DNA of 64,000 nt, taken from NCBI GenBank assembly GCA_004172865.1, contig SEBV01000002.1, positions 1 through 64,000 on the forward strand, read 5' to 3'. This DNA is from Gammaproteobacteria bacterium. GTDB taxonomy: Bacteria > Pseudomonadota > Gammaproteobacteria > Pseudomonadales > Cellvibrionaceae. Positions 46,355 through 55,292 of the stretch are shown here, in pieces; within the stretch, counting starts at the first letter, position 1; every line of letters begins with the position of its first letter. Both the position numbers and the translations under genes were made by a program. The notes under the pieces are model-generated. The model ran no database searches. It saw only the letters and a program-made list of their open reading frames with translations, and was not told the origin of the DNA.

Positions 46355-46522
46355 ATCCTATTGGATAGCAATCTAATTTCGCCAACTCCCCGAATGCCCA
46401 TATCAACTATCTCCAATTGTGCAGATATATGGTCTAAATATTCTCAAGTTATAAAATTGTCTATTTTTCAATCATTATGTTTGAATTTCATCTGGCGCAT
46501 TATTCATCTACGTGTTACCTTA

Positions 46523-46538
46523 TGTGACATACATCACA
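46523..46538. promoter_or_regulatory. CRP-type binding site
   Basis: TGTGACATACATCACA has both perfect CRP half-sites, TGTGA-N6-TCACA. Its centre is 50 bp before the start codon of the ThDP enzyme. Control by cAMP-CRP (Vfr-like) is the inference. Confidence 0.7.
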
Positions 46539-46544
46539 CTTAAC

Positions 46545-46560
46545 AAGTGACGGATCACTT
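46545..46560. promoter_or_regulatory. Inverted repeat next to the CRP-type site
   Basis: AAGTGACGGATCACTT is a perfect 6-bp inverted repeat with a 4-base spacer, 6 bp downstream of the CRP-type box and 20 bp before the start codon. It could bind a second regulator or be part of the same control region. Confidence 0.4.
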
Positions 46561-46580
46561 CAACCGAGTAAGGTCTGCAC

Positions 46581-48374
46581 ATGTTAAACGTTGTTCCCTT
46601 TGCCGCGCCCCTGCAAGAAATAACTTCAATCGAAGATTCTTACCAAGATACTTACGCCGATCTTATCGTCGACTATTTAGCTCAACTCGGCATAGACACA
46701 GTATTCGGCGTGCCCGGCGGTGCGATTGAACCTTTCCTGAATTCTCTTGCACGTAGTGAGCGCAACGGTGGGCCACGTTTGGTTGTAGCACGCCATGAAT
46801 GTGGCGCTGCGTTTATGGCGGATGGCTATTATCGCGAGACGGGCAAAATGGGCGTTGTGTGCAGCACTACAGGGCCAGGTGCTACCAATCTTCTCACTGG
46901 CGTAGCATCTGCCGCTGCCGATGAAATCCCCATGCTGGTGATCACAGCACAAACGCCGCTACCCAAATTCGGCAAACGCGCACTGCAAGAATCAAGCTGT
47001 ACCGCTATAGATACCGTCGGGATTTTTCGTTACGCCACCCAATTCAACACATTAGTATCACACCACGAGCAGCTCGAAAGTAAATTGGTTTCCGCGATTA
47101 TGGCCGCCCATCGCGTACCTAATGGCCCTGCACATATCAGTATTCCTGCAGATATACTTCGCTCGCCAGCCAGCATCAATGCACATATTCACAGCGACCT
47201 ACTAATTCACGATTTCTCCATGTCGGACGAACCCGCTATTGCTCGCTTGTGCGAAAAACTGGGTCGTGTCGATAACATCGTCATTTACATCGGCAGCGGC
47301 GTTGGCAAAGCCAGCAAGCAGATTATGGAGTTCATCAATCTCACCGGCGCCAGCTTTGTGACCAGCCCCATGGGTAAAAGCTGGGTCGATGAAAAGCATC
47401 CACAGTATCGCGGCGTTTACGGCTTTGCAGGTCACGAAAGCGCGCAAGCATTACTGCAAGATAAAGAAGTCGATTTGATTTTAGCGATTGGTACCGCGCT
47501 CGGCGAACTAGGTACCAGCGGCTGGAAAGGCGATTTGCTGAATACCAAACTCGTTCATATAGATTCATCTATCGAACACTTCACGCGCTCACCTATGGCA
47601 AATTTGCATGTGTTTGGCAACATAGACGTGATTTTTGATCGTCTATTAGTCAGCGTGCGCGAAGCCCGTAAATGGGGAAGAAAATGGGACACTTTGCATA
47701 GCACCAGCACCCAAAATGTTAACGGCGGCTATGCGATTTTGCGCGATGCTGAAAAATGCTCGTCAGATGCAATCCCCGTTAAACCACAGCGACTTATGAG
47801 CCACCTTTCCCATCACCTACCCGAAGACACCCGTATTTTTGTAGATGCTGGTAATAGCTGGGCATGGGCCACTCATTATCTCACTCGCAGCAACAGCGAT
47901 GGCTTTTACCGCATCGCTATGGGTTACGGTTCTATGGCCTGGTCGATAGGCGCAGCCATCGGCTCAGCAGTTGCAAACCCCTCGGCACCTAATCTGTGTA
48001 TCGTCGGCGACGGCTCTTATCTTATGAGCGCACAGGAAATTACTGTGGCAGCGCAGCAACAATTACCCGTCGTGTTTTTAGTGCTTAACGATGCTGCTAT
48101 GGGTATGGTGATGCACGGCCAACGCCTCGGCAATCAAGAGTCTATTGGCTGGGAACTCAACACCGTCAACTATGCGGCTCTGGCGCAAGCAATGGGCGTG
48201 GATGGCATAGTTATAGAATCACCAAGCGAACTTGACGCCCTTGATTTCAATGCGCTTTTCAGCAAAAAAGGCCCAACGCTTATCGATGTGCGTATTGATC
48301 GCAATGAAGTTCCGCCCATGGGCGACCGCATTAAAGGCTTGGCGATTAACGGTTCAGCCACACCCGGCGGCTAG
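46581..48374 (+). CDS. Thiamine-diphosphate enzyme of the acetolactate-synthase type
   Basis: 597 residues with the three domains of ThDP decarboxylases/synthases. The catalytic Glu is E73 in ARHECGAAFMADGYYRETG, the central FAD/nucleotide-type domain lies around residues 200-350 (VIYIGSGVGKASKQ), and the ThDP/Mg motif is GDGSYLMSAQEITVAAQQQLPVVFLVLNDAAMGM. It looks like acetolactate synthase large subunits, but no small subunit follows and the order of substrates cannot be read, so it may be a catabolic acetolactate synthase or another 2-oxoacid enzyme. AAGG precedes the ATG. A perfect CRP-type box and an inverted repeat lie just upstream. A hairpin terminator follows. Confidence 0.85.
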   Translation: MLNVVPFAAPLQEITSIEDSYQDTYADLIVDYLAQLGIDTVFGVPGGAIEPFLNSLARSERNGGPRLVVARHECGAAFMADGYYRETGKMGVVCSTTGPGATNLLTGVASAAADEIPMLVITAQTPLPKFGKRALQESSCTAIDTVGIFRYATQFNTLVSHHEQLESKLVSAIMAAHRVPNGPAHISIPADILRSPASINAHIHSDLLIHDFSMSDEPAIARLCEKLGRVDNIVIYIGSGVGKASKQIMEFINLTGASFVTSPMGKSWVDEKHPQYRGVYGFAGHESAQALLQDKEVDLILAIGTALGELGTSGWKGDLLNTKLVHIDSSIEHFTRSPMANLHVFGNIDVIFDRLLVSVREARKWGRKWDTLHSTSTQNVNGGYAILRDAEKCSSDAIPVKPQRLMSHLSHHLPEDTRIFVDAGNSWAWATHYLTRSNSDGFYRIAMGYGSMAWSIGAAIGSAVANPSAPNLCIVGDGSYLMSAQEITVAAQQQLPVVFLVLNDAAMGMVMHGQRLGNQESIGWELNTVNYAALAQAMGVDGIVIESPSELDALDFNALFSKKGPTLIDVRIDRNEVPPMGDRIKGLAINGSATPGG

Positions 48375-48397
48375 CACGATAAATTGACATAAATAAT

Positions 48398-48435
48398 GAT
48401 CAGGTTGCACCGAAAACAACCTGATCAAGATCTTT
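48398..48435 (+). terminator. Terminator of the ThDP enzyme gene
   Basis: GATCAGGTTG (48398-48407) and CAACCTGATC (48417-48426) form a perfect 10-bp stem with a 9-base loop. A T5 run follows after AAGATC, so termination should be good but not maximal. Confidence 0.7.
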
Positions 48436-48501
48436 TTAACCGCAAAAAATGGCGCCTGCGTATTTATTCAGCTAGCATGAATTCTTAACGGAGAGCCACG
48501 T

Positions 48502-51027
48502 GTGTCACCCAATACTGATAATACTAGTTCTGTAGCAGCCAACGTCTGCATACTCATTGTTCACAACAACCCTTCAGCACAGCAAAAAATCAGTGATTGC
48601 TTGCTGCCGTTAGGCTATTCCCAATTAACTATTGTCGATTCCGCTAAAAAAGCGCTGCGATTTTTACGCAGCCAACACGTTGATATTATTCTCGTAGATG
48701 TAGATACCCCTGATCTCGACGGCTGGCGTCTATCGCGCCTGGTGCGTTGCGGCATTTTGAATTGCCGTTCCGATTTACCGATAGTGATAATGGCGAGCAC
48801 CTGGTGCGAACGCATCGCCGAAGTTACCGCACGCGAATATGGCATCAACTATTTATTACCGCTCAATCAGCTGGATCAGCTTCCACCCATCGTTCAGAAG
48901 TTAGCGCAAGAAACAAAGTACGAACCACCGAAGCCGCGCTTATTAGTGGTTGAGGATTCGCTGGACACTTCGGACTTAATTCAACGCGTGCTTTCAGCGG
49001 CCTTTGATATAGAAGTTGCTGCAGACGGAGCGGAAGGCCTGCAGATTTGGAAAGAAAAACGTCACGATTTGGTTTTGCTGGACGTGATGTTACCGACGCT
49101 GTCGGGCCGCGACATACTTATAGAAATTCAAGCCACAGATCCCAACCAGCCTGTTGTAATTATGACGGCGCATACCACTATCGATCAGGCCGAAGAATTA
49201 ATGCTGTTGGGTGCCGTGGATTTTTTACCGAAACCCTTTCGCGCCGAACAATTGCGTAAAGTCTGTGATATTGCCATTCATCGCGAAGATTATTTAGTCA
49301 GTAATGCCCAATTCGCCGCACGCGTAAAATCGCTGGAAGAACGCGAAACTGAATTTCGCAACCTTTATGAAAGCCATCACCAATTATTGGATGACCTGCA
49401 ATCGGTCGTGATGGAGCTGGATGAAAATCTAAAAATTTGCTTCCTGAATCGCACTTGGGAAACACTCATGGGTTATTCGATCGAAGACTCCATCGGTCGC
49501 TCAATTGAAGATTTCACAGCAGCAGAAGATGCACCACAATTTGCAATTTTTCGCGAAAAAATTACCGCTGCAATTTACGAAAAGAAATCCAGCGCAGAAA
49601 TAGAATTATGTTTGCGTGATATCAACCAACAGCAAATTTGGACTCAGCTAAAAATAAGTCGCTCAACCAAAAGCGAACAATTTTCTACCTTGACCGTTTG
49701 TTTGGATAACATCACCGAACGGCGCGCATCCCAAGCCCAATTAAAATATTTGGCCATGCATGACTCGCTCACCGGTTTGCACAATCGCCACCATTTTGAA
49801 TTAACACTTGAACAGCTATCTGCCGACTCAATGCGCAGTCAACGCCAACACGGTTTGGTATATTTGGATCTCGATCACTTCAAAGTGATCAACGACACTT
49901 TTGGCCACCAAAAGGGTGACGAAGTGTTGCGTGAAATGTCTGGATTGTTAAGCAGAGGAGTTCAGGCACCGGACATTTTATGTCGCCTCGGTGGCGATGA
50001 ATTCGCCGTATTATTACGTGACGTAAATGCACAGGCCGCCCAGGATTTCGCACGCGAAATTCAAAAAATAATTGGCGATTTTAGTTTTCAATTCCAAGAG
50101 CAGCGAATCAATTTAGGCTGCAGTATCGGCGTCACCATGATTGATGGCAGCGCACACACGGCTGAAGAACACTTTATGCGTGCCGACATAGCGCTTTATG
50201 TTGCCAAAGGTCGCGGCCGAAATCTTATCCATCTATACGATGCGCAAGATAATGAAAGCGATGAATTGCGGATGCGGATTAATATTTCGCAAAAAATTCG
50301 CAAAGCCATTTCAGAAGATCGCATGGTGCTTTACTTCCAACCGATTTACGATGTGAACAAAGACAAAATTTCTTACTACGAAGCGCTCGTGCGTTTACGC
50401 GAGCCTAACGGCACTATCGTTGGCCCCGCTGAATTTATTCCTGCACTGGAAGCCGCCGGTGAAATGCATTTGCTGGATCGCTGGATTATTAAATTAGCGA
50501 CGCGTACGCTTAAGGAATATCCAGAACTAAACCACATCGCCATTAATCTTTCTGCACAAGCCTTCAAAGATGAAACACTGGTGCCAACAATTTTAGAGAG
50601 TTTAAAAAATACCGGTGTAAATCCAAATCGAATTACCTTTGAATTAACCGAAAGTGCGAGCTTATTTAATTTACATATTACGCAACGCGTTATCGCCGAA
50701 TTGCATAAATTAGGCTGTAGTTTTTCGGTGGATGATTTCGGTTCAGGCTTCAGCAGCTTCGCTTACTTAAAAGATTTGCCTGCCGACTATATTAAACTAG
50801 ACGGTTCTTTTATCCAAAACCTGCACAAAGACACCATTGATAGGGCATTGGTAAAAGCCATGATTCAAGTGATTCAGGCGCTCGGTAAAAAAGCAGTAGC
50901 AGAATACGTTGAGAATCAGGAAATTCTCGACATTTTAAAAGCCATGGGAATTGATTTTGTACAGGGCTACCACATAGGTCACCCTGTTCCTGTGGAAAAA
51001 GTGCTTCAAAAAAAAAGTATTCGCTAG
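48502..51027 (+). CDS. Cyclic-di-GMP protein, REC-REC-PAS-GGDEF-EAL
   Basis: 841 residues, soluble. Receiver 1 (about 15-135, D66 in ILVDVDTPD), receiver 2 (about 146-260, D194 in VLLDVMLPT, K244 in LPKPF), PAS (about 285-408, ending NITERR), GGDEF (about 415-575, intact R-L-G-G-D-E-F with the motif at 497-501) and EAL (about 595-835, EALVRL at 627-629 with NLSAQ, ELTES, DDFGSG and KLDG present). Both enzyme motifs are intact, so it could make or break cyclic-di-GMP depending on the receiver state. The start is a GTG with GGAG upstream. Receiver 1 differs more from the family than receiver 2. No kinase gene is adjacent. Confidence 0.92.
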   Translation: MSPNTDNTSSVAANVCILIVHNNPSAQQKISDCLLPLGYSQLTIVDSAKKALRFLRSQHVDIILVDVDTPDLDGWRLSRLVRCGILNCRSDLPIVIMASTWCERIAEVTAREYGINYLLPLNQLDQLPPIVQKLAQETKYEPPKPRLLVVEDSLDTSDLIQRVLSAAFDIEVAADGAEGLQIWKEKRHDLVLLDVMLPTLSGRDILIEIQATDPNQPVVIMTAHTTIDQAEELMLLGAVDFLPKPFRAEQLRKVCDIAIHREDYLVSNAQFAARVKSLEERETEFRNLYESHHQLLDDLQSVVMELDENLKICFLNRTWETLMGYSIEDSIGRSIEDFTAAEDAPQFAIFREKITAAIYEKKSSAEIELCLRDINQQQIWTQLKISRSTKSEQFSTLTVCLDNITERRASQAQLKYLAMHDSLTGLHNRHHFELTLEQLSADSMRSQRQHGLVYLDLDHFKVINDTFGHQKGDEVLREMSGLLSRGVQAPDILCRLGGDEFAVLLRDVNAQAAQDFAREIQKIIGDFSFQFQEQRINLGCSIGVTMIDGSAHTAEEHFMRADIALYVAKGRGRNLIHLYDAQDNESDELRMRINISQKIRKAISEDRMVLYFQPIYDVNKDKISYYEALVRLREPNGTIVGPAEFIPALEAAGEMHLLDRWIIKLATRTLKEYPELNHIAINLSAQAFKDETLVPTILESLKNTGVNPNRITFELTESASLFNLHITQRVIAELHKLGCSFSVDDFGSGFSSFAYLKDLPADYIKLDGSFIQNLHKDTIDRALVKAMIQVIQALGKKAVAEYVENQEILDILKAMGIDFVQGYHIGHPVPVEKVLQKKSIR

Positions 51028-51100
51028 ATCAACAACATAATTCCTAATCGAGCTGCGTTCTCAATCCCTTCGTAATTTTTTTCACAACTCAATCGAAACA

Positions 51101-51952
51101 TTAATCCGGCACTGAACGTCGCGATGGGCCTTGATAATCAATATCGTCACATCGTAATGGTAAAAAACTGTTGGGTTGCTGATGATAAGCGTCGAGATAA
51201 CACGCTGTAACGCCACTGGAAACCAACATAGAAAACATTTGATAAACTTCCTGCCCGGAAAAATCATAATCAGAAAGAAACGCGGCAACATAGCCATTGA
51301 TATTCATTCTTTCATCGTATTTTTCAAGCAATACATTTTCAATATCGTAAGCCAACCGCAAATGTTTTCCCGCAGGTAAATTTAATTTTGTACTTACTCG
51401 CTCCATGGCTTCAATACGCTCATCGCCTTTAGCGATTGGGCGAATATAGCCAACAATTAATGGTTTTCCCCCGCGCGAAGAAACCTTATCTAGAATTTCT
51501 TCTGTAGATAAGCCACTCTCTTGTTGAGTTAATGCTGTTTGAATAAATCGCATTCCTTCTATGATAGGGAATACGCCGTAAGAACGTGAGTCGGCAGCGA
51601 GTGCGCCCATTGCAGTTGCAGCTACTACCGAAGCGCGAGCAGTTCCGGCCAAGGCGCCAATTTGATTGCACCAAATGCGCGGATCTGGCCAACTTAAACA
51701 GCCGTATATAGCTTCAACCCAATCCGCCAAATTTTTATCAATTAATTTTCCAGTCGCATTCAATACAAGTATTTGCGTGTAAGTTTTTTCGCCGACCAAT
51801 TCATCCAGCATGGAGTAGCCGTGACTGAATACGCCCTTACCTGGAAACCAACCACCGGTATTACTAATAATTTTTCCACGCTTTTGATCAAGCGCTTCAA
51901 CTGCCGCTGAATTAGTATGGGTACTTTTATCGTTCGATAACATAATTTTCAT
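51101..51952 (-). CDS. Citrate-synthase-superfamily protein, part of a two-gene pair (downstream)
   Basis: About 283 residues. The region SWPDPRIWCNQIGALAGTARASVVAATAMGALAADSRSYG and the later VGYIRPIAKGDERIEAM have the pattern of citrate-synthase/citryl-CoA-lyase folds, but the usual catalytic His block (LHGGA) is replaced by SYGVFP. The start overlaps the end of the upstream paralogous-fold gene; ATG at 51952 is followed by another possible ATG at 51943. The two proteins probably form a heteromer. The reaction is unknown; a CoA-dependent carbon-carbon lyase or synthase is one guess. Confidence 0.55.
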   Translation of the reverse strand: MKIMLSNDKSTHTNSAAVEALDQKRGKIISNTGGWFPGKGVFSHGYSMLDELVGEKTYTQILVLNATGKLIDKNLADWVEAIYGCLSWPDPRIWCNQIGALAGTARASVVAATAMGALAADSRSYGVFPIIEGMRFIQTALTQQESGLSTEEILDKVSSRGGKPLIVGYIRPIAKGDERIEAMERVSTKLNLPAGKHLRLAYDIENVLLEKYDERMNINGYVAAFLSDYDFSGQEVYQMFSMLVSSGVTACYLDAYHQQPNSFLPLRCDDIDYQGPSRRSVPD

Positions 51953-52760
51953 CACTCACAAAAGGCATTGCAGTAATAGGTTTATTGGCCAATTCCAAAC
52001 CATGAGCGACTATTCCCGGCGCACCTAGAAGTTGGAATAAACAGCCGCCCGCGCGCGGCTGAAATCCCAAATCAGAAAAAACTGCCGCGGCAACGCCAGT
52101 CAACAACCAACCTTGTCCTTGGGTCGTTAAGTGTTGGTTGAATTCACAACCCCATTGCAAAGCCTTACCTGCACCTTCGAGCTTTACTAAACGATTCGCA
52201 AGTTCTACGGCCATTATTTCAATCCCACCATTGCGCGAACCAAAGCCGGGAGTGAGTGAATTTTCTGCCGATGATTCATCTGAGTTTTCTTGAGCGCTTT
52301 TTTTAACAAATGTTGTTGCAAATATTTCAGCATTTGTATTTTGTTGCTTGCGAAAAAAACGCATAGCATCTTCTATCTCTCCGCCACCCATATAACTACC
52401 CCCTAATACCGCAGATGCAATAGGAAGAATATGTAAAGGCTCTGTTTTACCTATTCCAACATTCATGGCCGCACGTGTCGCAGGATGACGAGGCCCGGGA
52501 TTAATCAATGCAATCATTAAATGCTGTAACAATTGTGCTTCAGCTGCACTTGGTAATTCACCGCGATACAATAAGTAAAAGACCTCTACAAATGAACGTT
52601 TTTCCATGAGATCGAATAGATCATATCCGTGACAAAGTGCGGATGCGGTAATATAAGGATTGTCTTCACTCGGTTCTTCTTGCCAAATTTTTGTTGCAGT
52701 GCGCTGCGTAAATGCTTCATTACGGCTGCGCACTTTTTCGTGTATTTTTTCCTGGGTCAT
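51927..52760 (-). CDS. Citrate-synthase-superfamily protein, part of a two-gene pair (upstream)
   Basis: About 277 residues from the ATG at 52758-52760; an in-frame TTG at 52805 is possible. Features of the citrate-synthase fold are DLFDLMEKRSFVEVFYLLYRGELPSAAEAQLLQHLMIALINPGPRHPATRAAM and ILPIASAVLGGSYMGGGEIEDAMRFF, where the usual LHGGAN is changed to SYMGGGEIE. The last codons overlap the next gene by 26 bases, which points to coupled expression and a joint product. It lies between the cyclic-di-GMP gene and the TonB receptor. The function is not recognised beyond the fold. Confidence 0.55.
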   Translation of the reverse strand: MTQEKIHEKVRSRNEAFTQRTATKIWQEEPSEDNPYITASALCHGYDLFDLMEKRSFVEVFYLLYRGELPSAAEAQLLQHLMIALINPGPRHPATRAAMNVGIGKTEPLHILPIASAVLGGSYMGGGEIEDAMRFFRKQQNTNAEIFATTFVKKSAQENSDESSAENSLTPGFGSRNGGIEIMAVELANRLVKLEGAGKALQWGCEFNQHLTTQGQGWLLTGVAAAVFSDLGFQPRAGGCLFQLLGAPGIVAHGLELANKPITAMPFVSDENYVIER

Positions 52761-52868
52761 GAATGTATCTCGGAGGTAATGCAGAGGTGATAATAATGTT
52801 TTCAAATCATATGCAAGCTTTTTAAAATTGCTATGAAAATCATGAAAATAAAATGCCTACAATGCAAT

Positions 52869-55031
52869 TTATTTAATCGCGTAATATAGACTCAACCATA
52901 GGCTGCGCGATTCAAGCGGATAATCATCGGGAACTGTGCCACTACTTGGCTCGCGTGCATCAGCATTCGCTGCATTGCGCACGGCGAAGGATAAATCGAG
53001 TTGCGGTAAAATATTTTTACGGTTCAGAGTTAAATTAAGCAAGGTGTAATCTTTGATAGCAGGACGCAAATCACCCACCACTCGCTCGCGATCGCCCACC
53101 CAATTTAATTGGCTATTGAACGACCATTGCGGTGCAAACATCCAATTTATATTAGCTTTAAATTGTTCACCGGGAGCATCTGGAACGCGAGCGCCTGTTT
53201 CTCTATCCACCGCAGATTGCTTGGAATAATTAGCGCTCAAATGAAATTGCGATGCGGGTTTCCAATTCACTTCAAATTCAAAACCTCTACCATTTTGATC
53301 GCGAATATTTTTGGCATATTTTGAAGCATCAGGCGTACTTAAATCATCGACAAACTCAATCATATCTCTCGCCTGATAATCAAACAGCGTCAAATTGGTT
53401 TGTAAATTTGGTGTGAGACGGTAATTAAATGACAACTCAAGCGTATTCATTAATTCCGGCTTTAAGGCTGTATTACCAATCGAAACCGGATTATTTTTAT
53501 AGTACAACTCTGCAAACGATGGCGCGCGGAACGCACTACCGTAAAGTAATTTTGTGGTGAGTTTTTCATTAGCGGCCCACACCAAAGCAACACGAGGATT
53601 TGTGGTGCTACCGAAATCAGAATAATCGTCGTAGCGCACGCCTGCGGTCAGATCAAGATTTTTAATAATTTGCCATTCATCTTGCAATGAAATGTAACGC
53701 ACATTGCGCGAGCTATCGTCTATAAATACATCCGCTGTATTACTCACATTTGTTAGGGTCCCGTCCTTAAACAAAGGCAAAGGACTGATATCCAGAACGC
53801 CGGGCCCAAAATTTTTGCTTTCGCTGGACACAAGAGATTGCCGCCGAACACCCATTGCAACTCTGATCCGCTGGGAGTCAAAGCCGGTGTAAAGAGAAAT
53901 AAAATCAAACTGCCCATCTTGGACACTACCAGATGGATTTCCTTTTAATCCGTCTGGAAATGCAACAAAACCTGCAGGATTACCAAAATCGAGATTACCA
54001 TCTGCACCGATTGGAACGACTGTGCCCTTGGGAAGCAAAGTAAACGCAGTTGTCTCCGCATATTTCATATAACTCAAGCGAACCGAATTGTCCCAGAAGC
54101 TAGAATGATTCAAATGGTAAGTGAGATCAGCCATCCATAATTTGCCATCATCTTTACCCGTCGGATCCAAGGCTTGTGCAGCACCAGCACCGACACCTGC
54201 GTTAGTAGAAACCCAATTCCATAAATTAAATTGCAGGTTTTCACTGGTTAACGCTAAATGCGAATCCAGAACTTGATAACGCGTTGCCAGCGAACCTGGA
54301 GCCAGTGAAGCTTGGGTACCTAAAACAGAATCTAGAGTCGACTGCAAGTCAGCACTGATTCGCCGATCTTTATCGCCATCACTCTCTTGATATGCCACGT
54401 TAAACGCAACGCCTATACCATTCCATTCATTGGCTGTCTGAAGCCATAAATCACGGCTATTAAATGAACCCGAGGCGGCACCTATGGATGTGGTTTTTAC
54501 CGAAGACGCATCTTTCGTAATAACATTCACAACGCCAGCATAAGCATCCGCACCATAAATAGCGGAACCTGGCCCACGAATAACTTCTACGCGCTCAATA
54601 CTGGCCACAGGCATACGAAACAAAGTTGGCCTACCGCCTTGCAGACTGTATTGAACAGGAACGCCATTCAATAACATTAATACTTGCGGATTAAAGCCGC
54701 TGTGAACGCCTCGAACAGACTCAACCGAATCCAAACGGCTGAGGCTGGAAAGCGAAATATGCATTCCCGGCACAGTTTCCAAAACTTCATCAAGATTGCG
54801 CGCGCCCATAGCTTCAATTTCAGCGGCGTAGATTACCGATGCGGTTGCGGGTGCTTTATCGAGGGGAGTGCTATTACCGGTGGCGATAGAAATTTGAACT
54901 TGCCCAAGCTCTGCGAGTGATAGGTTGTAAATATCTGTGGGCGCAGCTGTCTGTTTTGCATCAGCAAAAACCGATGCACTCAGCGCGCATATCACCGCTG
55001 GCAAGATCGCCCAGGTAAAAAATGATTTCAT
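52869..55031 (-). CDS. TonB-dependent outer-membrane receptor
   Basis: 720 residues: signal peptide (about 1-26), plug domain (about 55-165: ATASVIYAAEIEAMGARNLDEVLETVPGMHI, RVEVIRGPGSAIYGADAYAGVVNVITKDA) and a 22-strand barrel ending in the C-terminal aromatic SLYYAIK. The receptor resembles the TonB receptors for siderophores, vitamin B12 or small glycans; the ligand is not readable. The preferred ATG at 55029-55031 follows AGG; a GTG two codons earlier is in frame. The gene on its upstream side encodes a DUF4154 hybrid kinase on the same strand, and such pairs are often seen, so the kinase may sense this receptor's state. Confidence 0.9.
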   Translation of the reverse strand: MKSFFTWAILPAVICALSASVFADAKQTAAPTDIYNLSLAELGQVQISIATGNSTPLDKAPATASVIYAAEIEAMGARNLDEVLETVPGMHISLSSLSRLDSVESVRGVHSGFNPQVLMLLNGVPVQYSLQGGRPTLFRMPVASIERVEVIRGPGSAIYGADAYAGVVNVITKDASSVKTTSIGAASGSFNSRDLWLQTANEWNGIGVAFNVAYQESDGDKDRRISADLQSTLDSVLGTQASLAPGSLATRYQVLDSHLALTSENLQFNLWNWVSTNAGVGAGAAQALDPTGKDDGKLWMADLTYHLNHSSFWDNSVRLSYMKYAETTAFTLLPKGTVVPIGADGNLDFGNPAGFVAFPDGLKGNPSGSVQDGQFDFISLYTGFDSQRIRVAMGVRRQSLVSSESKNFGPGVLDISPLPLFKDGTLTNVSNTADVFIDDSSRNVRYISLQDEWQIIKNLDLTAGVRYDDYSDFGSTTNPRVALVWAANEKLTTKLLYGSAFRAPSFAELYYKNNPVSIGNTALKPELMNTLELSFNYRLTPNLQTNLTLFDYQARDMIEFVDDLSTPDASKYAKNIRDQNGRGFEFEVNWKPASQFHLSANYSKQSAVDRETGARVPDAPGEQFKANINWMFAPQWSFNSQLNWVGDRERVVGDLRPAIKDYTLLNLTLNRKNILPQLDLSFAVRNAANADAREPSSGTVPDDYPLESRSLWLSLYYAIK

Positions 55032-55292
55032 GGCCACAACCTATAAGATCAGTAGCGGCGCGATTACAGATTGGACGCCGTAACTTCAGTGTAAATTTGC
55101 AATTATTTTTGCATCTTGGCAATGATCACTGAACAGGTGTTGCATTAAAACAAGTTCAATTAAAGATGATGTCGCACTGAATTTTATGCGAAACATTCTT
55201 AAATATAGTTGAGCTTTTGGTGAACGCAAATTAGCACACTAATCTTTACACTGGCTAGCTGATTGTCAGAAACCAGATTATCAGCAGCCAAA

